This document shows positions 17,821 to 26,537 of a stretch of DNA of 64,000 nt, piece by piece. Origin of the DNA: an uncultured Lachnospiraceae bacterium (GTDB lineage Bacteria > Bacillota > Clostridia > Lachnospirales > Lachnospiraceae); the NCBI GenBank assembly GCA_910577275.1, contig CAJTMW010000023.1, forward strand, positions 1 through 64,000, written 5' to 3'. Each line of letters opens with the position of its first letter. The first letter of the stretch is position 1. The notes beneath the pieces were generated by a model, which worked only from the letters and a program-made list of their open reading frames with translations, searched no databases and had not been told where the DNA came from. Made by a program: the position numbers and the translations under genes.

Positions 17821-19095
17821 ATGATTAAAAAGGAAATGATTGCCATGCTGTTAGCGGGCGGTCAGGGAAGCCGGTTGGGAGTATTGACATCCAAGGTCGC
17901 CAAACCCGCGGTATCTTTCGGGGGGAAGTACCGTATTATTGATTTTCCGCTCAGCAACTGCATTAATTCAGGAATAGATACAGTTGGGGTCTTGACACAA
18001 TATCAGCCTTTGCGGTTAAATACACATATCGGAATCGGTATTCCCTGGGACCTGGACAGGAATATCGGCGGCGTGACGGTTCTGCCGCCCTATGAGAAAA
18101 CAATCAACAGCGAATGGTACACTGGCACGGCCAACGCCATTTACCAGAATCTGGAATACATGGAAAGCTTTCATCCTGAATATGTCCTGATTCTTTCGGG
18201 CGACCATATATATAAGATGGACTATGAAGTTATGCTGGGGTTCCATAAGGAAAAGAACGCTGAAGTGACAATAGCCGTTATGCCTGTGCCCATGGAGGAG
18301 GCCAGGCGTTTTGGAATTATGATTACCGATGAGAACAGGAGAATAACCGATTTTGAGGAAAAGCCTGCCAATCCCAGGAGTAATCTTGCATCCATGGGTA
18401 TTTATATATTTAACTGGAAAACATTAAGGGAAGCCTTGCTTACAAACGCACAGCAGCCGGGACTTGACTTCGGTAAGCATATTATTCCCTACTGCCATGG
18501 CAAGGGAGATTCGCTCTATGCCTATGAGTTTAACGGGTACTGGAAGGATGTGGGAACCTTAAATTCCTATTGGGAGGCCAATATGGAATTGATTGACATT
18601 GTTCCTGAATTCAACCTGTATGAGGAGTACTGGAAAATCTACACCAAAAGTGAAATTCTGCCGCCGCAGTATATTGCCGACGGTTCCGTAGTGGAAAGGA
18701 GCATCATAGGGGAAGGCTCCGATATTTACGGACAGGTATATAATTCTGTAATCGGCTGTGGTGTTACGATTGGAAGGGACACGATTGTCAGGGATTCTAT
18801 TATCATGAATAATACACGGATAGGGGAGGGATGCGAACTCTACAAAGTGATAGCGGCGGAAAATGTCAGAATTGAAAATCATGTAAAAATGGGATTTGGG
18901 GAGGAAGTACCCAATGAAACCGACCCGCACATCTACAGCGACGGCATCGTTACGGTGGGTGAGACGAGCGTGATACCGGAAGGGGTCACGGTGGGTAAGA
19001 ATACCTGTATTTTCGGAGCAACATCGAGAGAAGACTACACGGACAATTATCTTGCGGGCGGAAAAACATTGATTAAGGCAGGTGATGAGCATTGA
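17821..19095 (+). CDS. glgC: Glucose-1-phosphate adenylyltransferase, catalytic subunit
   Basis: 424 residues from the ATG at 17821, which follows a GGGGGGAC site; an upstream in-frame ATG would place that site inside the gene. It makes ADP-glucose, the committed step of glycogen synthesis. LAGGQGSRL (11-19) with downstream K, KPAVSFGGKYRIIDFPLSNC, LSGDHIYKMDY and FEEKP are the pyrophosphorylase signature. The C-terminal third (about 290-400) is a left-handed beta-helix with hexapeptide repeats. It overlaps glgD (TTGA), forming the GlgC/GlgD heteromeric enzyme of Firmicutes. Confidence 0.95.
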   Translation: MIKKEMIAMLLAGGQGSRLGVLTSKVAKPAVSFGGKYRIIDFPLSNCINSGIDTVGVLTQYQPLRLNTHIGIGIPWDLDRNIGGVTVLPPYEKTINSEWYTGTANAIYQNLEYMESFHPEYVLILSGDHIYKMDYEVMLGFHKEKNAEVTIAVMPVPMEEARRFGIMITDENRRITDFEEKPANPRSNLASMGIYIFNWKTLREALLTNAQQPGLDFGKHIIPYCHGKGDSLYAYEFNGYWKDVGTLNSYWEANMELIDIVPEFNLYEEYWKIYTKSEILPPQYIADGSVVERSIIGEGSDIYGQVYNSVIGCGVTIGRDTIVRDSIIMNNTRIGEGCELYKVIAAENVRIENHVKMGFGEEVPNETDPHIYSDGIVTVGETSVIPEGVTVGKNTCIFGATSREDYTDNYLAGGKTLIKAGDEH

Positions 19096-20210
19096 GAGCG
19101 ATAGGTATCATATTAGCGGGCGGAAGCAGTTACAGAATGAAGGAGCTTTCCCAGAAGAGAGCCGTTTGCGCAATGCCCGTTGCGGGAAGCTACAGAAGCA
19201 TTGACTTTGCTTTAAGCAATATGACCAACTCCCATATCCAGAAGGTGGCGGTGTTCACGCAGTATAACGCCGGCAGCTTAAACGAGCATCTGAATTCTTC
19301 CAAGTGGTGGGATTTTGGACGCAAACAGGGTGGTCTGTACGTGTTTACTCCGGCTGTCACAGCCGAAGGAAGCTTCTGGTACAGAGGGACGGCGGACGCC
19401 ATTGCGCAAAATCTTTCTTTCCTTAAGAATTGTCATGAACCGTATGTGGTAATCACTTCCGGCGACTGTGTCTACAAAATGGACTACAATAAGCTGTTAG
19501 AGTACCATATCGACAAAAAGGCGGATATCACTGTGGTCTGCAAGGACATGGGTGAAAATGCCAGTGTGGAGCGGTTCGGGACAATTAAGATGAACGAGGA
19601 AAGCCGTATCGAGGAATTTGAAGAAAAGCCGGTGATGGCGAAATCCAACACCATTTCCTGCGGCATTTATGTTATCAGAAGGCGTCAGCTGATAGAAATG
19701 ATAGAAAAAAGCGCACAGGAGGAGAGATATGATTTTGTCAAGGATATTTTAATCCGCTACAAAAACATGAAAAGAATCTATGGGTATAAAATGAAGGATT
19801 ACTGGAGAAACATAGCTTCTGTGGAGGACTATTTTGACACCAACATGGACTTCCTCAAGGCGGAAACGAGAGATTACTTCTTTAAACAGTATCCGGATAT
19901 TTATTCCAAAGTGGACGATTTGCCGCCGGCAAAGTATAACGCGGGGGCAAGAATCAAAAACAGTCTTATTTCAAGCGGCTGTATTGTGAACGGGGTCGTG
20001 GAGGACTCTGTTATCTTCAAGAAGGCTTATATCGGAAATAACTGTTATATCAAGAATTCCATTATTTTAAATGATGTGTATATCGGAGACAACACTCACA
20101 TTGAAAATTGCATCGTAGAAAGCCGTGATACAATCAGAGCGAATTCTTATCATGCAGGAACTGACGGCATTAAGATTGTGCTGGAAAGAAACAACAGATA
20201 TGTTATTTAA
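19092..20210 (+). CDS. glgD: Glucose-1-phosphate adenylyltransferase, GlgD regulatory subunit
   Basis: 372 residues with a TTG start that overlaps the glgC stop. The nucleotide-binding region reads LAGGSSYRMKELSQKRAVCA, where GlgC has the catalytic GxGxRL and KPA pattern, so this is the GlgD-type subunit, which in known systems has little activity alone and raises the activity of GlgC. Other conserved parts are FALSNMTNSH, TSGDCVYKMDY and FEEKP, followed by a beta-helix tail. No other gly cogen genes (glgA, glgP) are in the window. Confidence 0.92.
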   Translation: MRAIGIILAGGSSYRMKELSQKRAVCAMPVAGSYRSIDFALSNMTNSHIQKVAVFTQYNAGSLNEHLNSSKWWDFGRKQGGLYVFTPAVTAEGSFWYRGTADAIAQNLSFLKNCHEPYVVITSGDCVYKMDYNKLLEYHIDKKADITVVCKDMGENASVERFGTIKMNEESRIEEFEEKPVMAKSNTISCGIYVIRRRQLIEMIEKSAQEERYDFVKDILIRYKNMKRIYGYKMKDYWRNIASVEDYFDTNMDFLKAETRDYFFKQYPDIYSKVDDLPPAKYNAGARIKNSLISSGCIVNGVVEDSVIFKKAYIGNNCYIKNSIILNDVYIGDNTHIENCIVESRDTIRANSYHAGTDGIKIVLERNNRYVI

Positions 20211-20279
20211 TTAAGTATGCGTCTGCAGGCACCGGGGTTTGTACATAATATAAAAGGACGAACTTAAGGGGGACTGAAT

Positions 20280-20546
20280 ATGCAAATTACAGATGTACGA
20301 GTGAGGAAAATCACGAAAGAAGGCAAGATGCGCGCCATTGTTTCAATTACCATTGATGAAGAATTTGTGATTCATGATATTAAAGTCATAGAGGGAGATA
20401 AAGGGCTGTTTATTGCAATGCCGAGCAAAAAGGCAACGGATGGTGAATACAGAGATATCGCCCATCCGATTAACTCGGAAGCCAGGGAAAAAATCCAGAA
20501 AATTATTCTGGAGAGGTATGAGGATGCGGTAGCAGAGCCGGAGTAG
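20280..20546 (+). CDS. spoVG: SpoVG family regulator
   Basis: 88 residues. MQITDVRVRKITKEGKMRAI, FVIHDIKVIEG and FIAMPSKK are the family signature. SpoVG is a small DNA/RNA-binding regulator that affects septation in sporulation and surface or capsule genes in other Firmicutes. GGGGG upstream of the ATG is the ribosome binding site. Transcribed alone or from the glgCD transcript 70 bp upstream; a terminator follows. Confidence 0.95.
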   Translation: MQITDVRVRKITKEGKMRAIVSITIDEEFVIHDIKVIEGDKGLFIAMPSKKATDGEYRDIAHPINSEAREKIQKIILERYEDAVAEPE

Positions 20547-20612
20547 GACAGCAAACGCAGCCGCGTTTCGCAAGACTGCTTATAGTAATAAAAGTGAGTT
20601 GGAAACTTTTCA

Positions 20613-20644
20613 AGGGTTGTCGTAAAGCGGCAACCTCTTTTTTT
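20613..20644 (+). terminator. Intrinsic terminator after spoVG
   Basis: GGTTGTCG/CGGCAACC stem (one G.U) with a 5-base loop and then a run of eight T with one C near the start. Confidence 0.85.
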
Positions 20645-20761
20645 GCGCATACCGGCGTGAGCACAGGGAAAGAAATTTGCGCGCCGGCCATTCTGTACTC
20701 GATTTTTGAAAAGAAGTATGCTATTATGGCACTGATTATTGAAAGATGAGAGGAAAAAGAA

Positions 20762-21340
20762 ATGTTTCTGATTGCAGGACTTGGAAATCCCAAAAGGGAA
20801 TATGATAATACCAGACACAATATCGGGTTTGCCATGATAGATGCGATGGCGGAAAAATATAATATTTCCGTCAGGAATATTAAAAACCGGGCCATGACAG
20901 GACAGGGAATCATTAACGGGCAGAAGGTGCTTTTAGCAAAGCCCCTGACCTTTATGAATTTAAGCGGCGAGAGCATCCGCCCCCTTGCGGATTACTATAA
21001 GATATCCCCGGATGCGGAGCTTATTGTGGTTTCGGATGATATCAACCTGCCGATTGGACAGATTCGAATCAGAAAAAAGGGAAGCGCCGGAGGGCACAAT
21101 GGGCTTAAAAATATCATTGCGCAGCTCGGGAGCGAGGAATTTCAGAGAATACGGATTGGCGTAGGCGGGAAGCCGGAAAATTACGATTTGGCGGATTACG
21201 TGCTGGGGCATTTTACGAAAGAAGAAAAGGCTCTTATGGAAAAGGCCGTCTCCATGGCTGTGGAAGCAGCGGAGATGATGCTTATGGGGGATACGGATAA
21301 GGCAATGAATGAGTTTAATCGAAAGGCAGAAAAGGCATGA
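20762..21340 (+). CDS. pth: Peptidyl-tRNA hydrolase
   Basis: 192 residues. Releases tRNA from stalled peptidyl-tRNA. Key parts: GLGNPKREYDNTRHNIGF (catalytic His in TRHN), KPLTFMNLSGES (Asn), VVSDDINLPIGQIRIR (catalytic Asp) and GSAGGHNGLKNI. The stop overlaps the mfd start as ATGA, so both are translated together. An extended -10 (TGCTATTAT at 20719-20727) may serve as promoter. Confidence 0.96.
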   Translation: MFLIAGLGNPKREYDNTRHNIGFAMIDAMAEKYNISVRNIKNRAMTGQGIINGQKVLLAKPLTFMNLSGESIRPLADYYKISPDAELIVVSDDINLPIGQIRIRKKGSAGGHNGLKNIIAQLGSEEFQRIRIGVGGKPENYDLADYVLGHFTKEEKALMEKAVSMAVEAAEMMLMGDTDKAMNEFNRKAEKA

Positions 21341-24300
21341 GAGTGTTGACGGCGCCCCTTGAGGAGCTGGGGGAATTTCAGGAGATTAAAAGCAAACTGC
21401 GGGAAAATACGGCCCACGGGGCTCTGACCGGCTGCGTGGAATCCCAGAAGCTTCACATGATATACGGTCTTGGCAGCGGGTTTCAAAACCGGCTTATCGT
21501 CACATTCAGCGATTTGCGGGTGAAAGAGCTGATGGAGGATTACCGCTTTTATGACAAAAACGCGGTGGCATATCCGGCCAGGGACCTGATTTTTTATCAG
21601 GCGGACGTCCATGGAAATCAGCTTGTAACGGAGAGAATCAAGTGCCTTCGCCGGATGCTGGAGGGAAAGCCGGTCACGGTAATTACCACCTTCAGCAGCC
21701 TTATGGCGCCTCAGATTCCTCTTTCCGTCTGGAAGGAGCACCTTCTTTCCATCAGCGTTAAGGGCGCGGCGGACGAAAGGGAGCTTGCGGAGCGCCTGGT
21801 GAATATGGGCTATGAAAAAAGCTATCAGGTGGAGGCGCCGGGACAGTTCAGCGTCCGGGGCGGCATTGTGGATATCTTTGACTTGACCGAAGAAAATCCC
21901 TACCGAATCGAGCTATGGGGAGACGAGGTGGATTCTATCCGCAGCTTTGACGTTTTAAGCCAGCGCTCTCTGGAAAAGCTTTCCGGCATTACCATCTATC
22001 CGGCGGGCGAAATGCTGCTTTCCGATAAGCGGCTTAAGGCCGGGATGGATAAAATTGAGAAGGAAGGAAAGGCCTTTGCACAAAAACTTCGGAAGGATTT
22101 TCATACCGAGGAAGCCCACAGAGTGGAGGAACAGACCGGAGAGCTTTTGGAACAGGTTTATGAATTCCGTAATCTCCTGAATCTTGACGCTTATGTTCAT
22201 TATTTTTATGAGGATACCGTGTCCTTTCTTGATTTGTTTGACAGAAGCAAAACCTGCGTTTTTGTGGACGAACCGGCGAGGGTGAAGGAACATGCCGATG
22301 CGGTGGAGCTGGAATTCCGTGAAAGCATGATGCACCGTCTGGAAAAGGGTTACCTGCTTCCCGGGCAGATGGATTTGTTGTATTCCGTGGAGGAGGTGGC
22401 GGCAAAAATAGAGCTGGGGCGGGCGGTGGCGCTGTCCGCACTCGACGGGAAAAATCCACTTTTTAAAGCCGACAGGAAAGCGGATATCCCGGTGAAAAGC
22501 ATTTCCTCCTATAACAACAGCTTTGAAGCGTTGATTCAGGATTTGAAGCGGTATAAGAAAAACGGCTACAGAGTGCTTCTTTTGTCCGGCTCCCGAACCA
22601 GGGCGGCGAGGCTGGCGGCGGACTTACAGGAGCAGGAGCTGACCGCCTTTTATACGGAAAACCCGGACAGGGAGCTTAAGGCCGGGGAAATCATGACCTT
22701 TTACGGAAGAGTTTTAAAGGGATTTGAGTATCCCCTTCTTAAATTTGCCGTGATTTCGGAGAGCGATATTTTCGGCGCCGACAAGAAGAAAAAGAAAAAA
22801 CGAAAAATTTACGAGGGAAGCAAAATCAATGACTTCAATGAGCTGAAGGTCGGGGACTATGTGGTTCATGAAAATCACGGGCTGGGCATTTACCGCGGTA
22901 TAGAGAAGGTTGAGGTCGAGAAGGTTGTAAAAGATTATATTAAAATCGAATATCAGGGCGGAGGGAATCTTTATGTGCTTGCAACCGGCCTTGACGTGAT
23001 TCAGAAATATGCCTCCGCCGATGCAAAACGTCCCAAACTGAATAAGCTCGGCACCCTGGAGTGGACCCGTTCAAAGAAAAAAGCCCAGGAGGCTGCCGGC
23101 GAGGTGGCAAGGGATTTGGTGGAGCTGTATGCGGCCAGACAGAATAAAACCGGGTTCCAGTACGGGCAGGATACGGTGTGGCAGAGGGAGTTTGAGGAGA
23201 TGTTTCCCTTTGAGGAGACGGAAGGACAGCTTCAGGCCATTGCCGCCGCCAAGGAGGATATGGAGAGCAGCCGGATTATGGATAGGCTCGTCTGCGGGGA
23301 CGTGGGCTATGGCAAGACGGAAATTGCCATCCGTGTGGCCTTCAAGGCGGTGCAGGAGGGAAAGCAGGTGGTATATCTGGTTCCCACCACAATCCTTGCC
23401 CAGCAGCATTACAACACCTTTGTTCAGAGAATGAAGGATTTTCCCGTGCGCGTGGATTTACTGTCCAGATTCCGTACCGCCTCGGAGCAGAAAAAGACCA
23501 TAGAGGACTTGAAAAAAGGATTTGTGGATATTGTCATCGGCACTCACAGAGTATTGTCCGCAGACGTAGCTTACAAGGACCTGGGGCTTCTCATTATCGA
23601 CGAGGAGCAGCGTTTTGGCGTGCGCCACAAGGAAAAAATCAAGCAGATGAAGGAAAATGTGGATGTGCTGACGCTTACGGCAACGCCCATTCCCCGTACC
23701 CTTCACATGAGCCTTGTGGGGATTCGGGACATGAGTGTACTCGAGGAAGCGCCAAACGACAGGATGCCCATTCAGACCTATGTGATGGAATATAACGAGG
23801 AAATGGTGCGGGAGGCCATAGTAAGGGAGCTGTCCAGAAAAGGACAGGTTTACTATGTCTATAACAGAGTCAATAATATTGCGGATATCGCGGCCGCTAT
23901 ACAGAAGCTGGTGCCGGAGGCGGCGGTGGCTTTTGCCCACGGACAGATGAACGAGCGGGAGCTTGAAAATATCATGTACGATTTTATCAACGGAGAAATC
24001 GACGTATTGGTATCCACTACAATCATCGAGACAGGGCTCGATATTCCCAATGTAAACACCATCATTGTCCATGACTCCGACCGCATGGGTCTCTCACAGC
24101 TTTACCAGCTCCGGGGGAGGGTTGGACGGAGCAACCGCACAGCCTATGCGTTTCTTATGTATAAGCGGGATAAGATGCTAAAGGAGGTGGCGGAAAAGAG
24201 ACTGTCCGCCATCAGGGAGTTTACGGAGCTTGGCAGCGGTTTTAAGATTGCTATGCGGGATTTGGAAATCCGCGGGGCGGGCAATCTTTTAGGCGCAAGG

Positions 24301-24876
24301 CAGCATGGCCACATGCAGGCCGTAGGCTATGATTTGTATTGCAAGATGCTGAATGAGGCGGTAAAAAACTTGAAGGGAATCAGTACGCAGGAGGACTTCA
24401 ATACCACAGTGGATTTGGATGTGGACGCATTCATCCCTCCGGCCTATATTGTCAATGAAATACAGAAGCTGGATATTTACAAGAGGATTGCCGGGATAGA
24501 GAATCAGGCGGAGTGCGACGATATGAAGGAGGAGCTTTTAGACCGCTTCGGGGAGGTTCCCGGCGAGGTGGAGAATCTTTTCCGCATCGCCATGATTCGG
24601 GTGAGCGCCCACAGGCTCTATATGACGGAAGTGAGAGGACGGGGCGGAGAAATCCGGTTTACCTTTAAGCCTGATGCAAGAATTATGCCGGAGAGAATCC
24701 CGGAGGTTCTTAAGCTGTATGATAAACTGTCCTTTAATCATAAGGGAACGCCGTTTTTCCTGTTCCGGTATAAGAAGTGCGGAATGGTGGAGAAGGACGC
24801 CCAGATGCTGCTGAGCTTTACGGAGCAGCTGCTGGTGTCGATGGGGAAGGTGCTGGTGGAGGAGGGCGCACTTTAA
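21337..24876 (+). CDS. mfd: Transcription-repair coupling factor
   Basis: 1179 residues, full length. Removes RNA polymerase stalled at DNA lesions and recruits UvrA. Layout: UvrB-like N-terminal domains (1-350), CarD-like polymerase-interaction domain (about 500-565, DYVVHENHGLGIYRGIEKVE), a RecG-like translocase with Walker A GDVGYGKTE (about 653-661), the DEEQ box IIDEEQRFGVRHKEK (about 753) and QLRGRVGRSNR (about 924), then the C-terminal regulatory domain. Coupled to pth by a 4-base overlap. The last bases of the gene form the edge of a 22-bp direct repeat whose other copy is the tail of the ABC ATPase gene at 28358. Confidence 0.97.
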   Translation: MRVLTAPLEELGEFQEIKSKLRENTAHGALTGCVESQKLHMIYGLGSGFQNRLIVTFSDLRVKELMEDYRFYDKNAVAYPARDLIFYQADVHGNQLVTERIKCLRRMLEGKPVTVITTFSSLMAPQIPLSVWKEHLLSISVKGAADERELAERLVNMGYEKSYQVEAPGQFSVRGGIVDIFDLTEENPYRIELWGDEVDSIRSFDVLSQRSLEKLSGITIYPAGEMLLSDKRLKAGMDKIEKEGKAFAQKLRKDFHTEEAHRVEEQTGELLEQVYEFRNLLNLDAYVHYFYEDTVSFLDLFDRSKTCVFVDEPARVKEHADAVELEFRESMMHRLEKGYLLPGQMDLLYSVEEVAAKIELGRAVALSALDGKNPLFKADRKADIPVKSISSYNNSFEALIQDLKRYKKNGYRVLLLSGSRTRAARLAADLQEQELTAFYTENPDRELKAGEIMTFYGRVLKGFEYPLLKFAVISESDIFGADKKKKKKRKIYEGSKINDFNELKVGDYVVHENHGLGIYRGIEKVEVEKVVKDYIKIEYQGGGNLYVLATGLDVIQKYASADAKRPKLNKLGTLEWTRSKKKAQEAAGEVARDLVELYAARQNKTGFQYGQDTVWQREFEEMFPFEETEGQLQAIAAAKEDMESSRIMDRLVCGDVGYGKTEIAIRVAFKAVQEGKQVVYLVPTTILAQQHYNTFVQRMKDFPVRVDLLSRFRTASEQKKTIEDLKKGFVDIVIGTHRVLSADVAYKDLGLLIIDEEQRFGVRHKEKIKQMKENVDVLTLTATPIPRTLHMSLVGIRDMSVLEEAPNDRMPIQTYVMEYNEEMVREAIVRELSRKGQVYYVYNRVNNIADIAAAIQKLVPEAAVAFAHGQMNERELENIMYDFINGEIDVLVSTTIIETGLDIPNVNTIIVHDSDRMGLSQLYQLRGRVGRSNRTAYAFLMYKRDKMLKEVAEKRLSAIREFTELGSGFKIAMRDLEIRGAGNLLGARQHGHMQAVGYDLYCKMLNEAVKNLKGISTQEDFNTTVDLDVDAFIPPAYIVNEIQKLDIYKRIAGIENQAECDDMKEELLDRFGEVPGEVENLFRIAMIRVSAHRLYMTEVRGRGGEIRFTFKPDARIMPERIPEVLKLYDKLSFNHKGTPFFLFRYKKCGMVEKDAQMLLSFTEQLLVSMGKVLVEEGAL

Positions 24877-24895
24877 TTTAGCGCATAAGCCCTCC
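24874..24895. repeat. Left copy of 22-bp imperfect direct repeat
   Basis: Starts TAATTTA and ends GCATAAGCCCTCC; 20 of 22 bases match 28359-28380. Read on the minus strand it would encode RRAYALN and a stop, identical to the C-terminus of the ABC ATPase at 28358. It looks like an att-type or duplication scar at the left end of the 24.9-28.4 kb accessory segment. No integrase is present. Confidence 0.6.
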
Positions 24896-25021
24896 GGATT
24901 TTCTAAGTACGTAAAATATCAATAATGATGATTTGAAAGAAAGATATTGATGAGGGCAAAACAGGAGAAAAGCAGGCTGGCAGATGGTGGAACAGATTAA
25001 GCAAATGAAGGCGGTGGTAAA

Positions 25022-26464
25022 ATGACGATTGAAAAATTAGAAGAATTTTTGAATGCGGGAGAGGACTATACACTGGAATATAAGGAAAGTGTCAATTCCT
25101 TGAGCGACAGCGTATTTGAGACGGTAAGTTCGTTTTCTAATCGTTATGGTGGCTATATATTGCTTGGCGTAAAGGAAGTGAGACGGGGCAATAAAAAAGT
25201 CGGAGAGGTAATCGGCGTAAATCCGGAAAAGGTTGCTGATATGAAGCAAAATTTTATAAATCTGCTCAATAATCCGCAGAAAATGGCTCCTTCTCTGTAC
25301 TTAAATCTTGAGGAGATAGAGTATAAGGGAATGATTGTGCTTTGGGTATATGTTCCGGTCAGTTCGCAGATTGAGATATGTTGCGGCAGGATATATGACC
25401 GTAACGGAGATGCAGACCAGGATGTGACTACATCTGCGGACTTGGTGGCAAATATTTCTAATAGAAAATCTGCAACGTATATTGAGCGAAAAATATTTCC
25501 ATATGCCGCAGAAGAAGATTTGTGTATGGATTTGGTCGGTAAAGCCCGGCAGATGGCTGTCAATAAATTTAAAGATCATCCTTGGGGCAATATGACGGAT
25601 ATGGAGTTGTTACAGAGTGCTGGGCTTTATGAAAAAGACATGGAAAGCGGAAAAGAAGGCTTTAACATGGCGTGTATTCTCTTATTTGGAAAGCCGGAAA
25701 CCATTCAGTCCTGTGTGCCGGGATACAAAACAGATGCAATTTACCGTGTAGAGAACTTAGATCGTTATGATGACCGCCTGATTGTGGAAAACAATTTGCT
25801 GGAGAGCTATAACCTTTTAATTGACTTTATTAAGAAACACACAGATGATAAGTTTTTCCTGATTGACGGTGTCAATGTAAGCCTGAGAACCGCGATAGCC
25901 AGAGAAATTGTCAGCAATCTGCTTGTGCATAGAGAATTTAAGAGTGCATTTCCGGCGAAACTGATTATTGAAAAGGACAGGATATGGACGGAGAACTGGA
26001 GCAGGACACAATGGAAGGGGAGAATCAGTCTTGAGAATTTCAATCCTTATCCGAAAAATCCCATAATAGCGAAATTTTTTGTTAATATTGGATATGCGGA
26101 TTCACTTGGTTCCGGTGTTCGGAATTTGTATAAATACACTAAAATCTATTCCAATGCGGAACCGAATTTTGAGGAAAACGATGTTTTTAGGTTGATTGTG
26201 CCTATGCGACCGGCGGGAGCAGCGCTGATAAGCGATAGAAAAAGCAACGAGGTTACAAAAGTCACAGAAAAGGTTACAGATGTTACAGAAAAAAAGATTA
26301 TTGAATTATTAAAAGATAACTCAAAATATAAAACTACAGAACTTGCCGAAATGCTTGATATAAGCAGAAAAACTGTATCTATTAAGCTTAAAAACCTAAG
26401 AGAAAAGGGCATTATAGAAAGAGTGGGCTCTGATAGAAAGGGATATTGGAATATTTATCTGTAA
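25022..26464 (+). CDS. AlbA_2/Schlafen-domain DNA-binding protein with GHKL-type and winged-helix domains
   Basis: 480 residues. N-terminal AlbA_2 domain (about 5-115): YTLEYKESVNS then FSNRYGGYILLGV, the pattern of Schlafen AlbA_2 DNA-binding modules. A middle HATPase_c_4-like region (about 270-390) has REIVSNLLVHREF, NPYPKNPIIAKFF and GSGVRNLYKY. A Thr/Val/Glu repeat (VTKVTEKVTDVTEKK, about 412-426) links to a C-terminal winged helix (about 430-480, TTELAEMLDISRKTVSIKL). Members are often predicted transcriptional regulators or defence-associated proteins; the role is not known. Clearly more AT-rich than mfd, and lies in a segment bounded by direct repeats. Confidence 0.75.
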   Translation: MTIEKLEEFLNAGEDYTLEYKESVNSLSDSVFETVSSFSNRYGGYILLGVKEVRRGNKKVGEVIGVNPEKVADMKQNFINLLNNPQKMAPSLYLNLEEIEYKGMIVLWVYVPVSSQIEICCGRIYDRNGDADQDVTTSADLVANISNRKSATYIERKIFPYAAEEDLCMDLVGKARQMAVNKFKDHPWGNMTDMELLQSAGLYEKDMESGKEGFNMACILLFGKPETIQSCVPGYKTDAIYRVENLDRYDDRLIVENNLLESYNLLIDFIKKHTDDKFFLIDGVNVSLRTAIAREIVSNLLVHREFKSAFPAKLIIEKDRIWTENWSRTQWKGRISLENFNPYPKNPIIAKFFVNIGYADSLGSGVRNLYKYTKIYSNAEPNFEENDVFRLIVPMRPAGAALISDRKSNEVTKVTEKVTDVTEKKIIELLKDNSKYKTTELAEMLDISRKTVSIKLKNLREKGIIERVGSDRKGYWNIYL

Positions 26465-26495
26465 CTTTTAGGTTACAGATTAGCTAACGCTTTAT

Positions 26496-26527
26496 AAAGC
26501 GGCAGTCATATTAGGAACTGCCGCTTT
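26496..26527. terminator. Bidirectional hairpin between convergent accessory genes
   Basis: Perfect 11-bp stem AAAGCGGCAGT/ACTGCCGCTTT with a 10-base loop. T tracts are short on both sides, so termination strength is uncertain. A second small palindrome, CTGTAAC/GTTACAG, overlaps the upstream stop codon. Confidence 0.55.
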
Positions 26528-26537
26528 CTCATTATTT

